This document shows, in pieces, positions 20,685-30,077 of a DNA stretch of 64,000 nt (the first letter of the stretch is position 1; the number at the start of each line of letters is the position of its first letter). The notes under the pieces were generated by a model. That model searched no databases and had not been told where the DNA came from. It saw nothing but the letters and a program-made list of their open reading frames with translations. The stretch is from Deltaproteobacteria bacterium (lineage in GTDB: Bacteria > Myxococcota_A > UBA9042 > PHBI01 > JACKFB01), in assembly GCA_020632695.1 (NCBI GenBank), contig JACKFB010000002.1, positions 186,001-250,000 on the forward strand, written 5' to 3'. A program made the translations under genes and the position numbers.

Positions 20685-23600
20685 ATGCGCCAGATGTTGG
20701 TGGCCGCGTTGTTGGCGTGGGCGGCCTGGGGCTGCGGGGGCGGCGCGGGAGCCGCTGGGGACGCCGACGTGGCCGGGGGCGACGCCGACGCGGTGGCGGA
20801 CGTGGCGGCCGACGCGGAGCCGGAGACGGACGCCGCGCTGCCGGCGCTCGGGCCGGTGCTGGACCAGTGCACGCCGGGGCAGGCGCCCGACGCGGCGTGC
20901 TGGGCGGAGACGCGCGCGCCGATGTCGGAGGCCATCGCGCTGGCGCGGCGCATCGCCGACGCCGCCCTGGTGCGCGCGGCCCCCGAGTCACTCGAGTGGG
21001 ACTGGGGCGAGGCGGTGCTGATGCTGGGCATCTGGGAGCTGCACCGGGTCACCGGCATCGCGCGCTACGGCGACTACGTGCGGGCCTGGATGGACCACCA
21101 CATCGAGGTCGGCTACGAGATGTGGTCGAGCGACACCGCCGCGCCGGCCGCGCTGGCGGTGGAGCTGCTGCGTGAGGGCGAGGACCCGCGGTATCGCCAG
21201 GTGGTCGAGCGCGCGCTGACCTATCTGCGCGACGAGGCGCTGCGCACCGAGGAGGGCGGCATCAACCACCTCGGCACCCAGGATCTGCTGGGCGTTTCGC
21301 TGTGGGCCGACTCGCTCTTCATGTTCGGCAACGTGTTCACCGGCTGGGGCGAGGTCTCGGGTCAGGCGGCGCCGCTGGACGACTACGCCGAGCAGTACGG
21401 GATCTTCGCGTCGCTGATGCAGGAGGGCCCGGGCTTCTTCAAGCACGCGGTCTACTCGGCCTTCGAGCAGGACGACGACGTGTACTGGGCGCGGGCCAAC
21501 GGGTGGATCGTCGCCGCGGCCTACGACCACCTGCGCGTGCGGCGGGACCGGGGCGAGCGGCTGCCGGAGATGGAGGCCTCGGCGAAGCGGCTGGTCGACG
21601 CGGTGCTGGCGTCCCAGGACGAGGCGACGGGCCTGTGGTGGACGGTGCTCAACCGGCCCGGCGAGACGTATTTGGAGACCAGCGCCGCGGCGCTCTTCGC
21701 CTTCGGGCTGGCGCGCGGCTACCGATACGGGTACCTGGGCGAAGACGTGCTGCCAGCGGTGCGGCGTGCCATGGCCGGCGTGCGCGAGCGCATCGTGGTC
21801 GGCGACGAGGGCCAGCCGGTCATCACCGGCATCTCCGGGCCCACGAACGTCGGCACCTTCGACTACTACGCCGGCGTGAAGACCGGCGACGACATCTCCT
21901 ATGGCGTCGGGGCGACGCTGCTGGCCCTGGTCGAGACGGCCGGCCTCATCGAGGCGCCGGCCGACCCGCGCACGGAGGTGCCGATCGCCGCCACCGCGGG
22001 GTTTTTGGCCCGCCAGGCCGAGTACCTGCAGAAGTGCGTCGAAGCCACCGGCCTCGGCAAGGGGCGCTCGGTCTATGGCCAGGCCTGCCGCGTCGCCACC
22101 GCCCAGACCAGCTTCGACGACGACGCCATCGACGAGGCCATCACGCGGCTCGAGGGCCGCCTGGACACGGCCGACTTCCGCGCGGCCGGGCTGGTGCGCC
22201 TGCTCTACCTCGACGACGCGACCGGGGCGCTCGGGGCCGAGCGGCGCCAGCGCATCGACGACGCGCTGCTGGCCTTCAAGTACTGGCTCGATGAGCCGGG
22301 CAAGGACGGCATGGCCTACTGGACCGAGAACCACCAGATCCTCTTCCACTCCTCCGAGCTGCTGATGGGACAGCGCCACCTGGACGACGTGTTCACGAAC
22401 GACGGCAAGACCGGTCGCGAGCACGTGGCCCACGCCGCCGCGCGCCTGCACCGCTGGCTGGACCTGCGCGGTCGTCACGGCTTCTCCGAGTGGCACTCCA
22501 ATGTCTATTTCAACGAGGACATGCCGGGGCTGCTCAATCTGGCAGACTTCGCGACCGACGAGGCCATCGCCCAGAAAGCGCGCATGGTGCTGGACGTGAT
22601 GGCCCTGGACCTGCTCAACAACTCCTTCAAGGGCCTCTTCGCCACCACCCACGGGCGCACCTACGCGTCGAAGTGGCTGGGCGGGCTGAGTGACAGCACG
22701 GCCGAGGCGGCATGGATCCTGCTCGGCCAGGCGCCGGTGCGCTCCTACGACAACTTCTCAGCGGCGCTGCTGGCGACCAGCACCTATGTGCCACCGCCGC
22801 TGCTCGAGGCGCTGGCCGCCGAGGTGGCGCCTCGCTACGAGCACCGCCAACGCGACAGCTTCGATGTCGCCGACGGCCCTCGCATCAGCGTGAGCTACGG
22901 CGCGGTCCTGGACGACGTGGTCGTCTGGGCCGGCATGGCCGCGTTGGCTGCGCCCCGGGTCATCAACGGCGCCATGGCCATCATGGACACCTACGATCTG
23001 TGGGACGGCTTCCTCTTCGGCACCTTCCCGCCCGCGCTGCTGTCGCTCCTCGAGTCGGCCATCGGCACTCCGGAGCTGGTCGAGCTGGCGACCCAGCTCG
23101 GCCCCATCGTGCAGGGCATGGCGCTGGAGGGCGCGAACACCTATGTGTACCGCACCCCCGACTACCAGCTCGCCGGCGCGCAGGACTACAAGCCGGGGCT
23201 CTGGGGCGCGCAGACCCTCATCTGGCGGGCGACCCTGGACGCCGACGCCATGGTCCTGACCATCTTCCCGGGCGGGCTGGCACTCGACTCGAGTGACGTC
23301 AATATCAACGATCCCTGGAATGGCGGCTGGAATCCGCGGGCGACGCTGCACGAGAACGTCGGCATCATCCAGTACCGCCGCGAGCCCATGGCGGCGCTGC
23401 TTCAGGGCCTGGTCGAGGGCGACCACACCCACGCCTACTTCCCGCGCGACGCCTTCGACGAGGTCCAGCAGGCGGGGCACTGGACCTTCGGCCGCAAGGG
23501 CCAGGGCTACGTGGGCCTGTGGTCGGCGGTGGAACCCGTCTGGGCCGAGGACAACACCTACGAGCTGATCGCCGACGGCCCGGAGAACACCTGGGTGGTC

Positions 23601-23915
23601 GAGCTGGGCAGCGCCGCGGAGTCGCAGGACTTCGCCTCCTTCGTGGCCGGGCTGACCGCAAGCACCGTCGAGAGCGGACCCGAGGGCGTCCGCTTCGTCT
23701 CGCCCAGCCAGGGCGAGATCACCGTCGGATGGACCGGCCCGATGACGGTCGCCGGCGCCGCGGTGGATCTGGGCCCCTATCCGCGCTGGGACAACGCCCA
23801 CCAGCTCACCCCGCGCGCCACCGACCAGACGAAGGTCACCCTGGGACCCGACACCCTCGAGCTGGACTTCTACACCGGCACCCGCCGCGTGATGCGCGCG
23901 CCAGCGGCGCCCTGA
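20685..23915 (+). CDS. GH105-like lipoprotein fused to a second all-alpha/beta-sandwich region
   Basis: This 1076-residue lipoprotein has lipobox WAAWGC (Cys17) and a short acidic spacer. Residues of about 60-430 resemble glycoside hydrolase family 105/88 (unsaturated rhamnogalacturonyl hydrolases, YteR-like (alpha/alpha)6 barrels): WADSLFMFGNVF at 207-218 and the signature WARANGW at 268-274. Residues of about 440-1076 form a second region with YWTENHQILFHSSELLMG (from 545) and GFSEWHSNVYFNEDMPGLLN (about 600), found in another large uncharacterised bacterial family, then beta-rich sequence. An exported polysaccharide-degrading enzyme is inferred. A GGGAGGTGA site supports the ATG, and TGGCGC, 17 bases, TATGCT (20625-20653) may be its promoter. 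Confidence 0.8.
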   Translation: MRQMLVAALLAWAAWGCGGGAGAAGDADVAGGDADAVADVAADAEPETDAALPALGPVLDQCTPGQAPDAACWAETRAPMSEAIALARRIADAALVRAAPESLEWDWGEAVLMLGIWELHRVTGIARYGDYVRAWMDHHIEVGYEMWSSDTAAPAALAVELLREGEDPRYRQVVERALTYLRDEALRTEEGGINHLGTQDLLGVSLWADSLFMFGNVFTGWGEVSGQAAPLDDYAEQYGIFASLMQEGPGFFKHAVYSAFEQDDDVYWARANGWIVAAAYDHLRVRRDRGERLPEMEASAKRLVDAVLASQDEATGLWWTVLNRPGETYLETSAAALFAFGLARGYRYGYLGEDVLPAVRRAMAGVRERIVVGDEGQPVITGISGPTNVGTFDYYAGVKTGDDISYGVGATLLALVETAGLIEAPADPRTEVPIAATAGFLARQAEYLQKCVEATGLGKGRSVYGQACRVATAQTSFDDDAIDEAITRLEGRLDTADFRAAGLVRLLYLDDATGALGAERRQRIDDALLAFKYWLDEPGKDGMAYWTENHQILFHSSELLMGQRHLDDVFTNDGKTGREHVAHAAARLHRWLDLRGRHGFSEWHSNVYFNEDMPGLLNLADFATDEAIAQKARMVLDVMALDLLNNSFKGLFATTHGRTYASKWLGGLSDSTAEAAWILLGQAPVRSYDNFSAALLATSTYVPPPLLEALAAEVAPRYEHRQRDSFDVADGPRISVSYGAVLDDVVVWAGMAALAAPRVINGAMAIMDTYDLWDGFLFGTFPPALLSLLESAIGTPELVELATQLGPIVQGMALEGANTYVYRTPDYQLAGAQDYKPGLWGAQTLIWRATLDADAMVLTIFPGGLALDSSDVNINDPWNGGWNPRATLHENVGIIQYRREPMAALLQGLVEGDHTHAYFPRDAFDEVQQAGHWTFGRKGQGYVGLWSAVEPVWAEDNTYELIADGPENTWVVELGSAAESQDFASFVAGLTASTVESGPEGVRFVSPSQGEITVGWTGPMTVAGAAVDLGPYPRWDNAHQLTPRATDQTKVTLGPDTLELDFYTGTRRVMRAPAAP

Positions 23916-23964
23916 CCCGGCAACCGCGCGGGCGATCCCGCCGTCACGGACGCGACGGGGCGCA

Positions 23965-23970
23965 TTGACA
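23965..23970 (+). promoter_or_regulatory. Consensus -35 box before the five-gene ATPase-helicase operon
   Basis: A perfect TTGACA lies 45 bases before the first ATG of the operon. No good -10 hexamer is seen 16-18 bases downstream (the sequence there is CATGCCAGTG), so an activator or a different sigma preference may be involved. Confidence 0.35.
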
Positions 23971-24015
23971 GCGTTTCGGCACCCATGCCAGTGAGGGGCT
24001 GCGGGAGGGGAGGAG

Positions 24016-24927
24016 ATGAGCGTGCAGGAAGAGGCAGACAAGGACTCCGCCGATTCGCCGGCTCCGGCCAACGCGCTGGCCGCCGTCTCCATGCTGCGCG
24101 ACGATCTGCGCGCGGCTGTGAGGTCGGCGGATCGCGCGCGCAAGGCCCTCGACAGGCTGTGCAAGCCTGGCGCCATCGAGCGCATCGACCTGCTAGGTCC
24201 GGAGCTGACGGCGCTCGAAGGCGTGGACCTCGCGCCGATGGCCTTCGAGGAGCGGCGCCTCGCGCTGGTCGCGGAGCTGCGGCGGCGCATGGAGGCGATG
24301 CGCGCCGAGCGGCGCTCGGGCGTCCTCGGGCCGCTGCAGCGGCTCGCCGCCGCAGACGGCGTGCCGGTGCGCATGCTCTCCGACAGCCCGCCCGTGCTGC
24401 TGCTGTCGCCACTCGGATGCGAGCTCGACTTCGAGCGCGGCAGCGCCCGCCTGACCTACGCGCGCGAGACCGTCCTCGAGGCTCGGCTCGACGCCTCCGA
24501 CATCCTGGCGAAGCGTGAGGAGGCGATGGCCCTCATCCGCGGCGCGGCCGAGCCGCCCGAGCGCTTCTTCCAGGCTGCGCTGAGCGCGTACCGCCTGGTG
24601 CTGGCCGCCCGCGGTCTCGAGGCCGGGGATCGCGTCGATCTGGTGGACTTGCTGGCCCCCCTTGCGCTGCTGGCGACCGACAGCCAGCTCTGGCGCAAGA
24701 CCCCGCTGGCGAAGGTCCCCGACTATCCGCGCTACCTCCTCGCCTATCAGCTGCAGCGGCTGCGGCGCGAGGGCGCGCTCGAGCAGGGCGGCCGCCGCAT
24801 CGACCTGGGCACGGCGACGGGCGGCACCACCAGGGACAAGCGCAACGTGCTCTTCGTCCCGACCGCCGCCGACGACGGCCAGTACTACCTCTCCATCCGC
24901 TTCACTCCCATCGCGAGCGCCTCATGA
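24016..24927 (+). CDS. Unknown protein, first gene of the ATPase-helicase operon
   Basis: A 303-residue protein with a polar N-terminus, a long charged helical part (about 20-110, with AFEERRLALVAELRRRM), a middle part with LDFERGSARLTYARETV, and a C-terminal segment (about 190-303) that looks like a winged-helix or tandem helical module (PRYLLAYQLQRLRREGAL then RRIDLGT) and ends in a beta strand YYLSIRF. I recognise no family. A strong GGGGAGGAG lies directly upstream and its last codons overlap the ATG of the next gene (ATGA). In similar operons the first small protein may be an adaptor or DNA-binding subunit for the ATPases; this is inference. Confidence 0.8.
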   Translation: MSVQEEADKDSADSPAPANALAAVSMLRDDLRAAVRSADRARKALDRLCKPGAIERIDLLGPELTALEGVDLAPMAFEERRLALVAELRRRMEAMRAERRSGVLGPLQRLAAADGVPVRMLSDSPPVLLLSPLGCELDFERGSARLTYARETVLEARLDASDILAKREEAMALIRGAAEPPERFFQAALSAYRLVLAARGLEAGDRVDLVDLLAPLALLATDSQLWRKTPLAKVPDYPRYLLAYQLQRLRREGALEQGGRRIDLGTATGGTTRDKRNVLFVPTAADDGQYYLSIRFTPIASAS

Positions 24928-26285
24928 GCAGCCCGATGCCCACTGCGGCCGGCGTCCGGCCCGGCGTCGACGAGGCGACCACTCGGCGTCTGGTGGCTCG
25001 CCACATCCTGCAGCGGCTCGGCGAGGGCGGTCAGCCGCCCGAGTACGACGTCAGCCGCATCAACGTCGGCAACGAGAGCTACCTGAAGGTGCTCGACTAC
25101 GAGTACTTCCAGACGCTTCTGCGCATCGGCGCCAGCTTCAAGCTGGTGCAGGGGTACTTCGGCGGGGGCAAGACGCACTTCCTCTACTGCGTGCGCGAGC
25201 TGGCGTGGAAGCACGGCTTCTGCGTGGCGGTCGTCGAGCTCTCGCCCGCCGAGTGTCCGTACGACGACAGCTTCAAGGTCTACCGCGCGGTGGCGTCACG
25301 GCTCTCGCTACGACCGACCAATCCGCTGGTTCCGCCGGAGACCGGCATCGGCGACGTCGTCCGCAGCCGGGTGGAGTCGGAGCTGGCCGGCGCCTTGGAG
25401 AGCCTCGGTGCGGCGGCCGACCCGGAAGCCGAGAGTCGTGCTCGCGCCGAGGTCGCCGGGTGGCTCGAGCACACGGTAGGCCGGGCGCCGTGCGAGAGCC
25501 ACTCCTTCCGCCAGGCGATCGTCGGCCTCGGCCTGGCCTGGCTGCGTGGCGACACGCTCACCGAGCGCCGCCTCGAGGCCTGGCTCTCAGGCGAGCAGGT
25601 CCCGCCCGGCGAGCTGCGCGACGCCGGGGTCTACGAGCAGCTCGGCAAGGCCAACGGGTTCACCATGCTGCGCTGCATATCGCAGATGGCCGTCGCCCTC
25701 GGCCTGGCCGGCACGGCGCTCCTCTTCGACGAAGTCGACCGCAACCTCAGCGTCAGCGCCAAGCGCAGCCATGCCATCGGCGACAACCTGCGGCAGGTCA
25801 TCGACCTCTGCGGGCGCCACCAGCTTCCGAACACGCTCTTCGTCTACGCGGTCCCACCGGAGTTCCTGCGCAACGTGGTGCCCGACTATCCGGCCCTTCA
25901 GCAGCGCCTGAAGAGCCCGATGCCCATGAGCGTGCGCAGCCCCCAGGCGGTGCTCATCGATCTCGAGAAGCTCGACATCGACGCGGTCGATCTGCTCGAT
26001 CGTATCGGGCAGAAGGTGCTCGACGTCTTCGTCGAGGCCCGGGAGTGCCCGATGGATGTGCCGCTCCAGCACCGCAACGCGCGCCAGCTCGCCCAGGTCT
26101 GCGTCGACGCCATGTTCGAGGTCAACCACCGCAGGCTCTTCGTGAAGACCTGGGTCGACTTCCTGCACGGACAGATGATCGACGGCGAGTCGGCGCTGAC
26201 CGAGGCGGACGCGCGCCGACTGGTCGCCGGCGGGCAGGAGGCCGTGAAGGCCGTGTCTCCCGCCGACGGATTCGACGACTTCTGA
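24924..26285 (+). CDS. BrxD/DUF2791-like P-loop ATPase A
   Basis: A 453-residue ATPase. Walker A is GYFGGGKTHFL (77-87, Lys83), Walker B is ALLFDEVDRN (265-274, Asp269-Glu270), and VELSPAECPYDDSFKVYRAV follows the first helix as in BrxC/BrxD-type (DUF2791) proteins of BREX systems. The N-terminus (RRLVARHILQRLGEGGQPPE) also fits that family. These are AAA-like ATPases thought to act on DNA together with a helicase or methylase. The central part (about 150-250) is an insert of helices. It overlaps the previous gene by four bases and ends 34 bases before a second, clearly different ATPase of the same type, so the pair may form a hetero-oligomer. Confidence 0.88.
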   Translation: MSSPMPTAAGVRPGVDEATTRRLVARHILQRLGEGGQPPEYDVSRINVGNESYLKVLDYEYFQTLLRIGASFKLVQGYFGGGKTHFLYCVRELAWKHGFCVAVVELSPAECPYDDSFKVYRAVASRLSLRPTNPLVPPETGIGDVVRSRVESELAGALESLGAAADPEAESRARAEVAGWLEHTVGRAPCESHSFRQAIVGLGLAWLRGDTLTERRLEAWLSGEQVPPGELRDAGVYEQLGKANGFTMLRCISQMAVALGLAGTALLFDEVDRNLSVSAKRSHAIGDNLRQVIDLCGRHQLPNTLFVYAVPPEFLRNVVPDYPALQQRLKSPMPMSVRSPQAVLIDLEKLDIDAVDLLDRIGQKVLDVFVEARECPMDVPLQHRNARQLAQVCVDAMFEVNHRRLFVKTWVDFLHGQMIDGESALTEADARRLVAGGQEAVKAVSPADGFDDF

Positions 26286-26319
26286 GTACCTCCTCTCTGC
26301 ACCGGCGGAGACCGACCGC

Positions 26320-27942
26320 ATGTCCGACATCATGACCACGGCCGCGAGGAGCACCTCCGTACCCCGGGAGCGCGTGCGCCACCCCCTGCACGGCGCGGGT
26401 GAGGTACGCGCATGGCGCCGCGGTGGGCGCGATGCGGTCGTGGCCTTCGACGGGCGTGCACTGCCGATCGAGGTGCCAGCGCGGGAGCTGAGCGCCGAGA
26501 CCCCGCGCGACGAAGGCGCTGGCGGATCTTCGCCGCCCGCCGAGTCCGCTCGATTCCGCGGCACGCGCGAGCGCGAGCTGGCGATGCGCTCGCTCGAGGC
26601 GATGCGGCTGGGCGTCGTCCCCAGCGCCGACCTGAGCGCCTACACGGTCGGCCGCCAGGCCGAGTTGGACCTCGTGGACGCCGACCTGGCGCGCGTGGCG
26701 ACCCAGCGCGGCTGCGTGCGTGCCTGGTTCGGCGACTACGGCACCGGCAAGACGCATCTGCTCGAGATGATCCAGCAGCGGGCGCTGTCCCAGGGCTTCT
26801 TGACCACCGAGGTCACCCTCGACCAGGAGGAGACCTCGCCCGCGCATCCCAAGCGCGTCTACCGCAGCCTGGTGCGCGGCCTGCGCTATCCCGATCGCCC
26901 TTTCGAAGAGGGCGCCGGCCTCGAGCCACTCTTCGACCGAGCGCTCGCCACCGACGGCGCCCTCGAGGCCTTCGCCGTCCAGCGCCCAGCGCTCGACCGC
27001 CCCGCGCGGTTGCGGCTGGCCGAGCCCGGCTTCCACCTCTACCTGACGCCGGCGCTCTCAGCCTGGCAGGCGCTGTCGTCCCAGCCGCACGCAGCCGGCC
27101 AGGCCCCTGCCCCCCCGGCCGAGCCACCCGCCCGGGTCCGCCGCTCTCGCGACCTGCTGATGGATTGGCTCGAGGGGCTGCCGACCGTCTCCAACCAGGA
27201 CATCGACCGCGAGCTGGGCTCGCTCGTGGGGCGCGCCGGCCGCATCTACAGCCTGCTCGACTATCGCCCCTGGTCGCGCATCTTCGGCTACCTGGTCAGC
27301 GGTATCGCGGCGCTGGCGCGCGCCGCCGGGTACCAGGGCCTCGTGGTCCTGTTCGACGAAGCGGAGTTCTACTCGCTGCTCTCGCGCGCCAACCGCGAGT
27401 TCGCCCGGCACCTCTTCATCGCCTGGTCCGAGGCGGCGAGCGGCGATCGGCCCGCCACCGCCTCCCCCGCGTCCGGTTCCGAGTTCGCAGGCAGCGACGA
27501 GGAGATCGGCGTGGGCGGCTACGGGATCATGCGCGAGCTGCCGGCCCACTTCGACGTGATCGCCTCGGCCGCCGGGCCTGCGCTCTCGGGCACCTTCTAT
27601 CTGGGCTTGGCCATGACCCCGAACCCGTCTGGGGAAGCCGTGATCGCCCAGGCCGTTCCCGAGCCGCAGCGCCACGCGCTGGCCGCACTGAGCGCCGACG
27701 ACTACCAGCGCCTGTGCGAGCGGGTGTGCGACTTCTACGCCAGCGCGTGGCCGGACTGGACGCTCCAGGCCGCCATCGTGCCGGCGCTCTCGCGGGTGGT
27801 CTCCGAGCTGCTCCGCAGCCGCTACATCGAGAACCCGCGCCAGGCCATGAAGTTCATCGTGGAGTTCCTGGACATCGCCCGCTCACAGCCGGAAGGCGTT
27901 GCGCCCATGGTGCGCAAGATCCAGTCCAGTCTGCTCTTCTGA
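26320..27942 (+). CDS. BrxD/DUF2791-like P-loop ATPase B with CarD/Tudor-like N-terminus
   Basis: A 540-residue ATPase. Residues of about 17-58 (RVRHPLHGAGEVRAW...VAFDGRALPIEV) match the HPxxGxGxV pattern of small SH3/Tudor-like modules seen in CarD and at the end of UvrD-type helicases, which contact RNA polymerase or other proteins. AYTVGRQAELDLVDADLARV leads into Walker A GDYGTGKTHLL (138-148, Lys144). Walker B is LVVLFDEAEF (341-350). A proline-rich hinge (about 258-272) and an acidic low-complexity insert (about 390-410) are present. The family assignment rests on the DYGTGKTH motif and VTLDQEETSPAHPKRVYRSL, typical of DUF2791. It stands directly before an Lhr-like helicase, as BrxD stands before BrxHI in some BREX loci. 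Confidence 0.86.
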   Translation: MSDIMTTAARSTSVPRERVRHPLHGAGEVRAWRRGGRDAVVAFDGRALPIEVPARELSAETPRDEGAGGSSPPAESARFRGTRERELAMRSLEAMRLGVVPSADLSAYTVGRQAELDLVDADLARVATQRGCVRAWFGDYGTGKTHLLEMIQQRALSQGFLTTEVTLDQEETSPAHPKRVYRSLVRGLRYPDRPFEEGAGLEPLFDRALATDGALEAFAVQRPALDRPARLRLAEPGFHLYLTPALSAWQALSSQPHAAGQAPAPPAEPPARVRRSRDLLMDWLEGLPTVSNQDIDRELGSLVGRAGRIYSLLDYRPWSRIFGYLVSGIAALARAAGYQGLVVLFDEAEFYSLLSRANREFARHLFIAWSEAASGDRPATASPASGSEFAGSDEEIGVGGYGIMRELPAHFDVIASAAGPALSGTFYLGLAMTPNPSGEAVIAQAVPEPQRHALAALSADDYQRLCERVCDFYASAWPDWTLQAAIVPALSRVVSELLRSRYIENPRQAMKFIVEFLDIARSQPEGVAPMVRKIQSSLLF

Positions 27943-27947
27943 CGCCC

Positions 27948-30077
27948 ATGGCTCCTGCGTTCCCCAGCGAGCCCGCCGAGGCGGCCGTCCGCGAGCTCCT
28001 GCCACGCACCTGGCACGCGTTCTTCGGGCGCTTCGGCCGGCTCACCGAGATCCAGCGGCTGGCCGCCGCGCCGCTTCTGACCGGCGACGACTGCCTGCTG
28101 TGCGCGCCGACGGCCTCGGGCAAGACCGAGGCGGCCACAGCCCCGCTGCTCGAGCGCATCCTCGCCAGCCGGCCCGCCAGCGTACGCTTCGATGACCCCG
28201 CGAACGCCCCGCTCTCCCTGCTCATCGTCTCGCCGACCCGCGCCCTCGCGAACGATCTCCTCCGGCGCCTGAGTGGCCCGGTGGCGCGCGCCCGCACGAC
28301 CCTCGACCTGAAGACCGGCGACAGCCCGGAGTTCAACGACGAGACCCCGCCGACGCTGCTCATCACGACGCCCGAGTCATTGGACTCGATGCTGGCCCGC
28401 CGCCCGAAGGCGCTCTGTGAGGTGCGCGCCGTGCTCTGCGACGAGCTGCACCTGCTCGACGCCAGCGCGCGTGGCGACCAGCTCCGCTGTCTCCTCGCGC
28501 GGCTCGACCGCGTCACCGCCGGCAGGTCCGTCTCGCCCTCGCGCGTCCAGCGCGCGGCCGCCTCCGCCACGGTGGCCGACCCCCAGCGCCTCGCCCGCCG
28601 CACGCTCGGTGACGATGCTCGCGTGCTGCAGGCTGTCGGCGCCCGCGTGCGCGCCGTCGAGGTCACCCTGCGCGACGCCGAGCGCATCGAGGACGCGGCC
28701 CGGGCCATCGCCGAGGTCTGGCTGGCCGGCGAAGCGGCCAAGCTGCTCGTCTTCACCAACGTCCGCGCGCAGGTCGAGGAGCTGGCCGCGCTGCTCTCGG
28801 CCACTCCCCGGATGGCCGGCCACGTGTACGCCCACCACGGCTCGCTGGCGCGCGGCGAGCGGCTGCGCGTCGAGCGGGCCTTCCTGGATGCGCCCCGCGC
28901 CGTCTGCGTGGCGACGATGACCCTCGAGCTGGGCATCGACATCGGCGACGTGGACCTGGCGGTGCTGCTGGCGCCGCCGCCCGACGTGAGCTCGCTGTTG
29001 CAGCGAGCGGGGCGCGCCAACCGGAAGGGCGGCACGAACCGGGTGATGTGTCTGCACCGCGGCGCCTTCGAGGCGGTGCGCTTCGAGCATCTGCTCGAGT
29101 GTGCCAGCACGGGTCGGCTCTTCGACGACCCCATCCCCTTTCGGCCCAACGTCATCGCCCAGCAAGCACTCTCGTTGCTCTTCCAGAACCCGCGTCGCAG
29201 CGTCGCGCCCGGCGACGTCCACGCGCGGCTCGCGCCCGACGCGGCGGCGGCGTGGAGCGCGGACGAGTGCGGGCGCGTGCTCTCCACGATGGGCGACCAG
29301 GGCTGGCTCCGGCGCGTCGACCACGGCCGCTTCGTCGCCGAGCCGCGCGCGGAGCAGGCGTTCCGGTACGGTCGCATCCACGCGATGATCGCGGACAACC
29401 CGGAGGTGGAGGTCGTCGACGAGACCACGGGCCGCCTGCTCGGCACGGCGCGCTTCCGACGAGCCGACCGCGAAGGGCTGGACCGCGGCGCGGGCGTCGC
29501 GCTGGCACTGGCGGGCAAGCGGCGCGAGGTCACCCGCGTCAAGGACGACCGCGTGTACGTGCAGAGCTCCGATGGTCTCGAGGCGTCTCGCTTCATCGCG
29601 CGGGAGGCGCCGCGCTACTCCTTCGGGCTGGCGCGGGATCTCGCGCGGCACCTGGGGCTCGCGCCCGATGAGCTGCTTCTGGAGGTGGGCGAGCGCGCCG
29701 CCACGCTCTCGCACTTCACCGGGACGATCTTCGGGAGCCTGCTGGCCTCGGTGCTCGAGGAGCGCGGCGTCAAACGGCGCGCGCCCGGTGCGGGAGATGC
29801 CTTCTTCGTACCGGTCGACCCGGACGCGGAGTCGTCGTTGCGCGACGGGTTCGGCACCGCGAAGTCCTTGGAGGCGGCGATGCGCGCCCGCATGGCCGCA
29901 GAGGCGCGGCGCTACGCCTCGCGGCTCCAGGCCGGCCCCTGGATCGAGTGCGTGCCCGACGACATGGTGGTGCGCTGGGTGCAGGGCGCCATCGACGCGC
30001 GTCGGCTGGCCGAGTTCCTGGCCGGCGCGAGGCTGCGCGTGGTCTCGACCGAACCGGAGCCGGAGGCGCTGTCGTGA
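27948..30077 (+). CDS. Lhr-like superfamily 2 helicase (BrxHI-like)
   Basis: A 709-residue DEAD/DEAH-type helicase. Visible motifs: LTEIQ (32-36), I APTASGKT (53-60), Ia SPTRALANDL, Ic TTPESLDSML, II CDELH (164-168), III SAT (206-208), IV LLVFTNVRAQVEEL, V ATMTLELGIDIGDVD, VI QRAGRANRKG (352-361). Motifs TPESL and DELH plus the extra C-terminal winged-helix region are typical of Lhr and its relatives, including BREX BrxHI. It starts with an ATG five bases after the ATPase B stop and ends overlapping the next gene (GTGA). It probably unwinds or translocates on DNA, loaded or regulated by the two ATPases upstream. Confidence 0.92.
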   Translation: MAPAFPSEPAEAAVRELLPRTWHAFFGRFGRLTEIQRLAAAPLLTGDDCLLCAPTASGKTEAATAPLLERILASRPASVRFDDPANAPLSLLIVSPTRALANDLLRRLSGPVARARTTLDLKTGDSPEFNDETPPTLLITTPESLDSMLARRPKALCEVRAVLCDELHLLDASARGDQLRCLLARLDRVTAGRSVSPSRVQRAAASATVADPQRLARRTLGDDARVLQAVGARVRAVEVTLRDAERIEDAARAIAEVWLAGEAAKLLVFTNVRAQVEELAALLSATPRMAGHVYAHHGSLARGERLRVERAFLDAPRAVCVATMTLELGIDIGDVDLAVLLAPPPDVSSLLQRAGRANRKGGTNRVMCLHRGAFEAVRFEHLLECASTGRLFDDPIPFRPNVIAQQALSLLFQNPRRSVAPGDVHARLAPDAAAAWSADECGRVLSTMGDQGWLRRVDHGRFVAEPRAEQAFRYGRIHAMIADNPEVEVVDETTGRLLGTARFRRADREGLDRGAGVALALAGKRREVTRVKDDRVYVQSSDGLEASRFIAREAPRYSFGLARDLARHLGLAPDELLLEVGERAATLSHFTGTIFGSLLASVLEERGVKRRAPGAGDAFFVPVDPDAESSLRDGFGTAKSLEAAMRARMAAEARRYASRLQAGPWIECVPDDMVVRWVQGAIDARRLAEFLAGARLRVVSTEPEPEALS

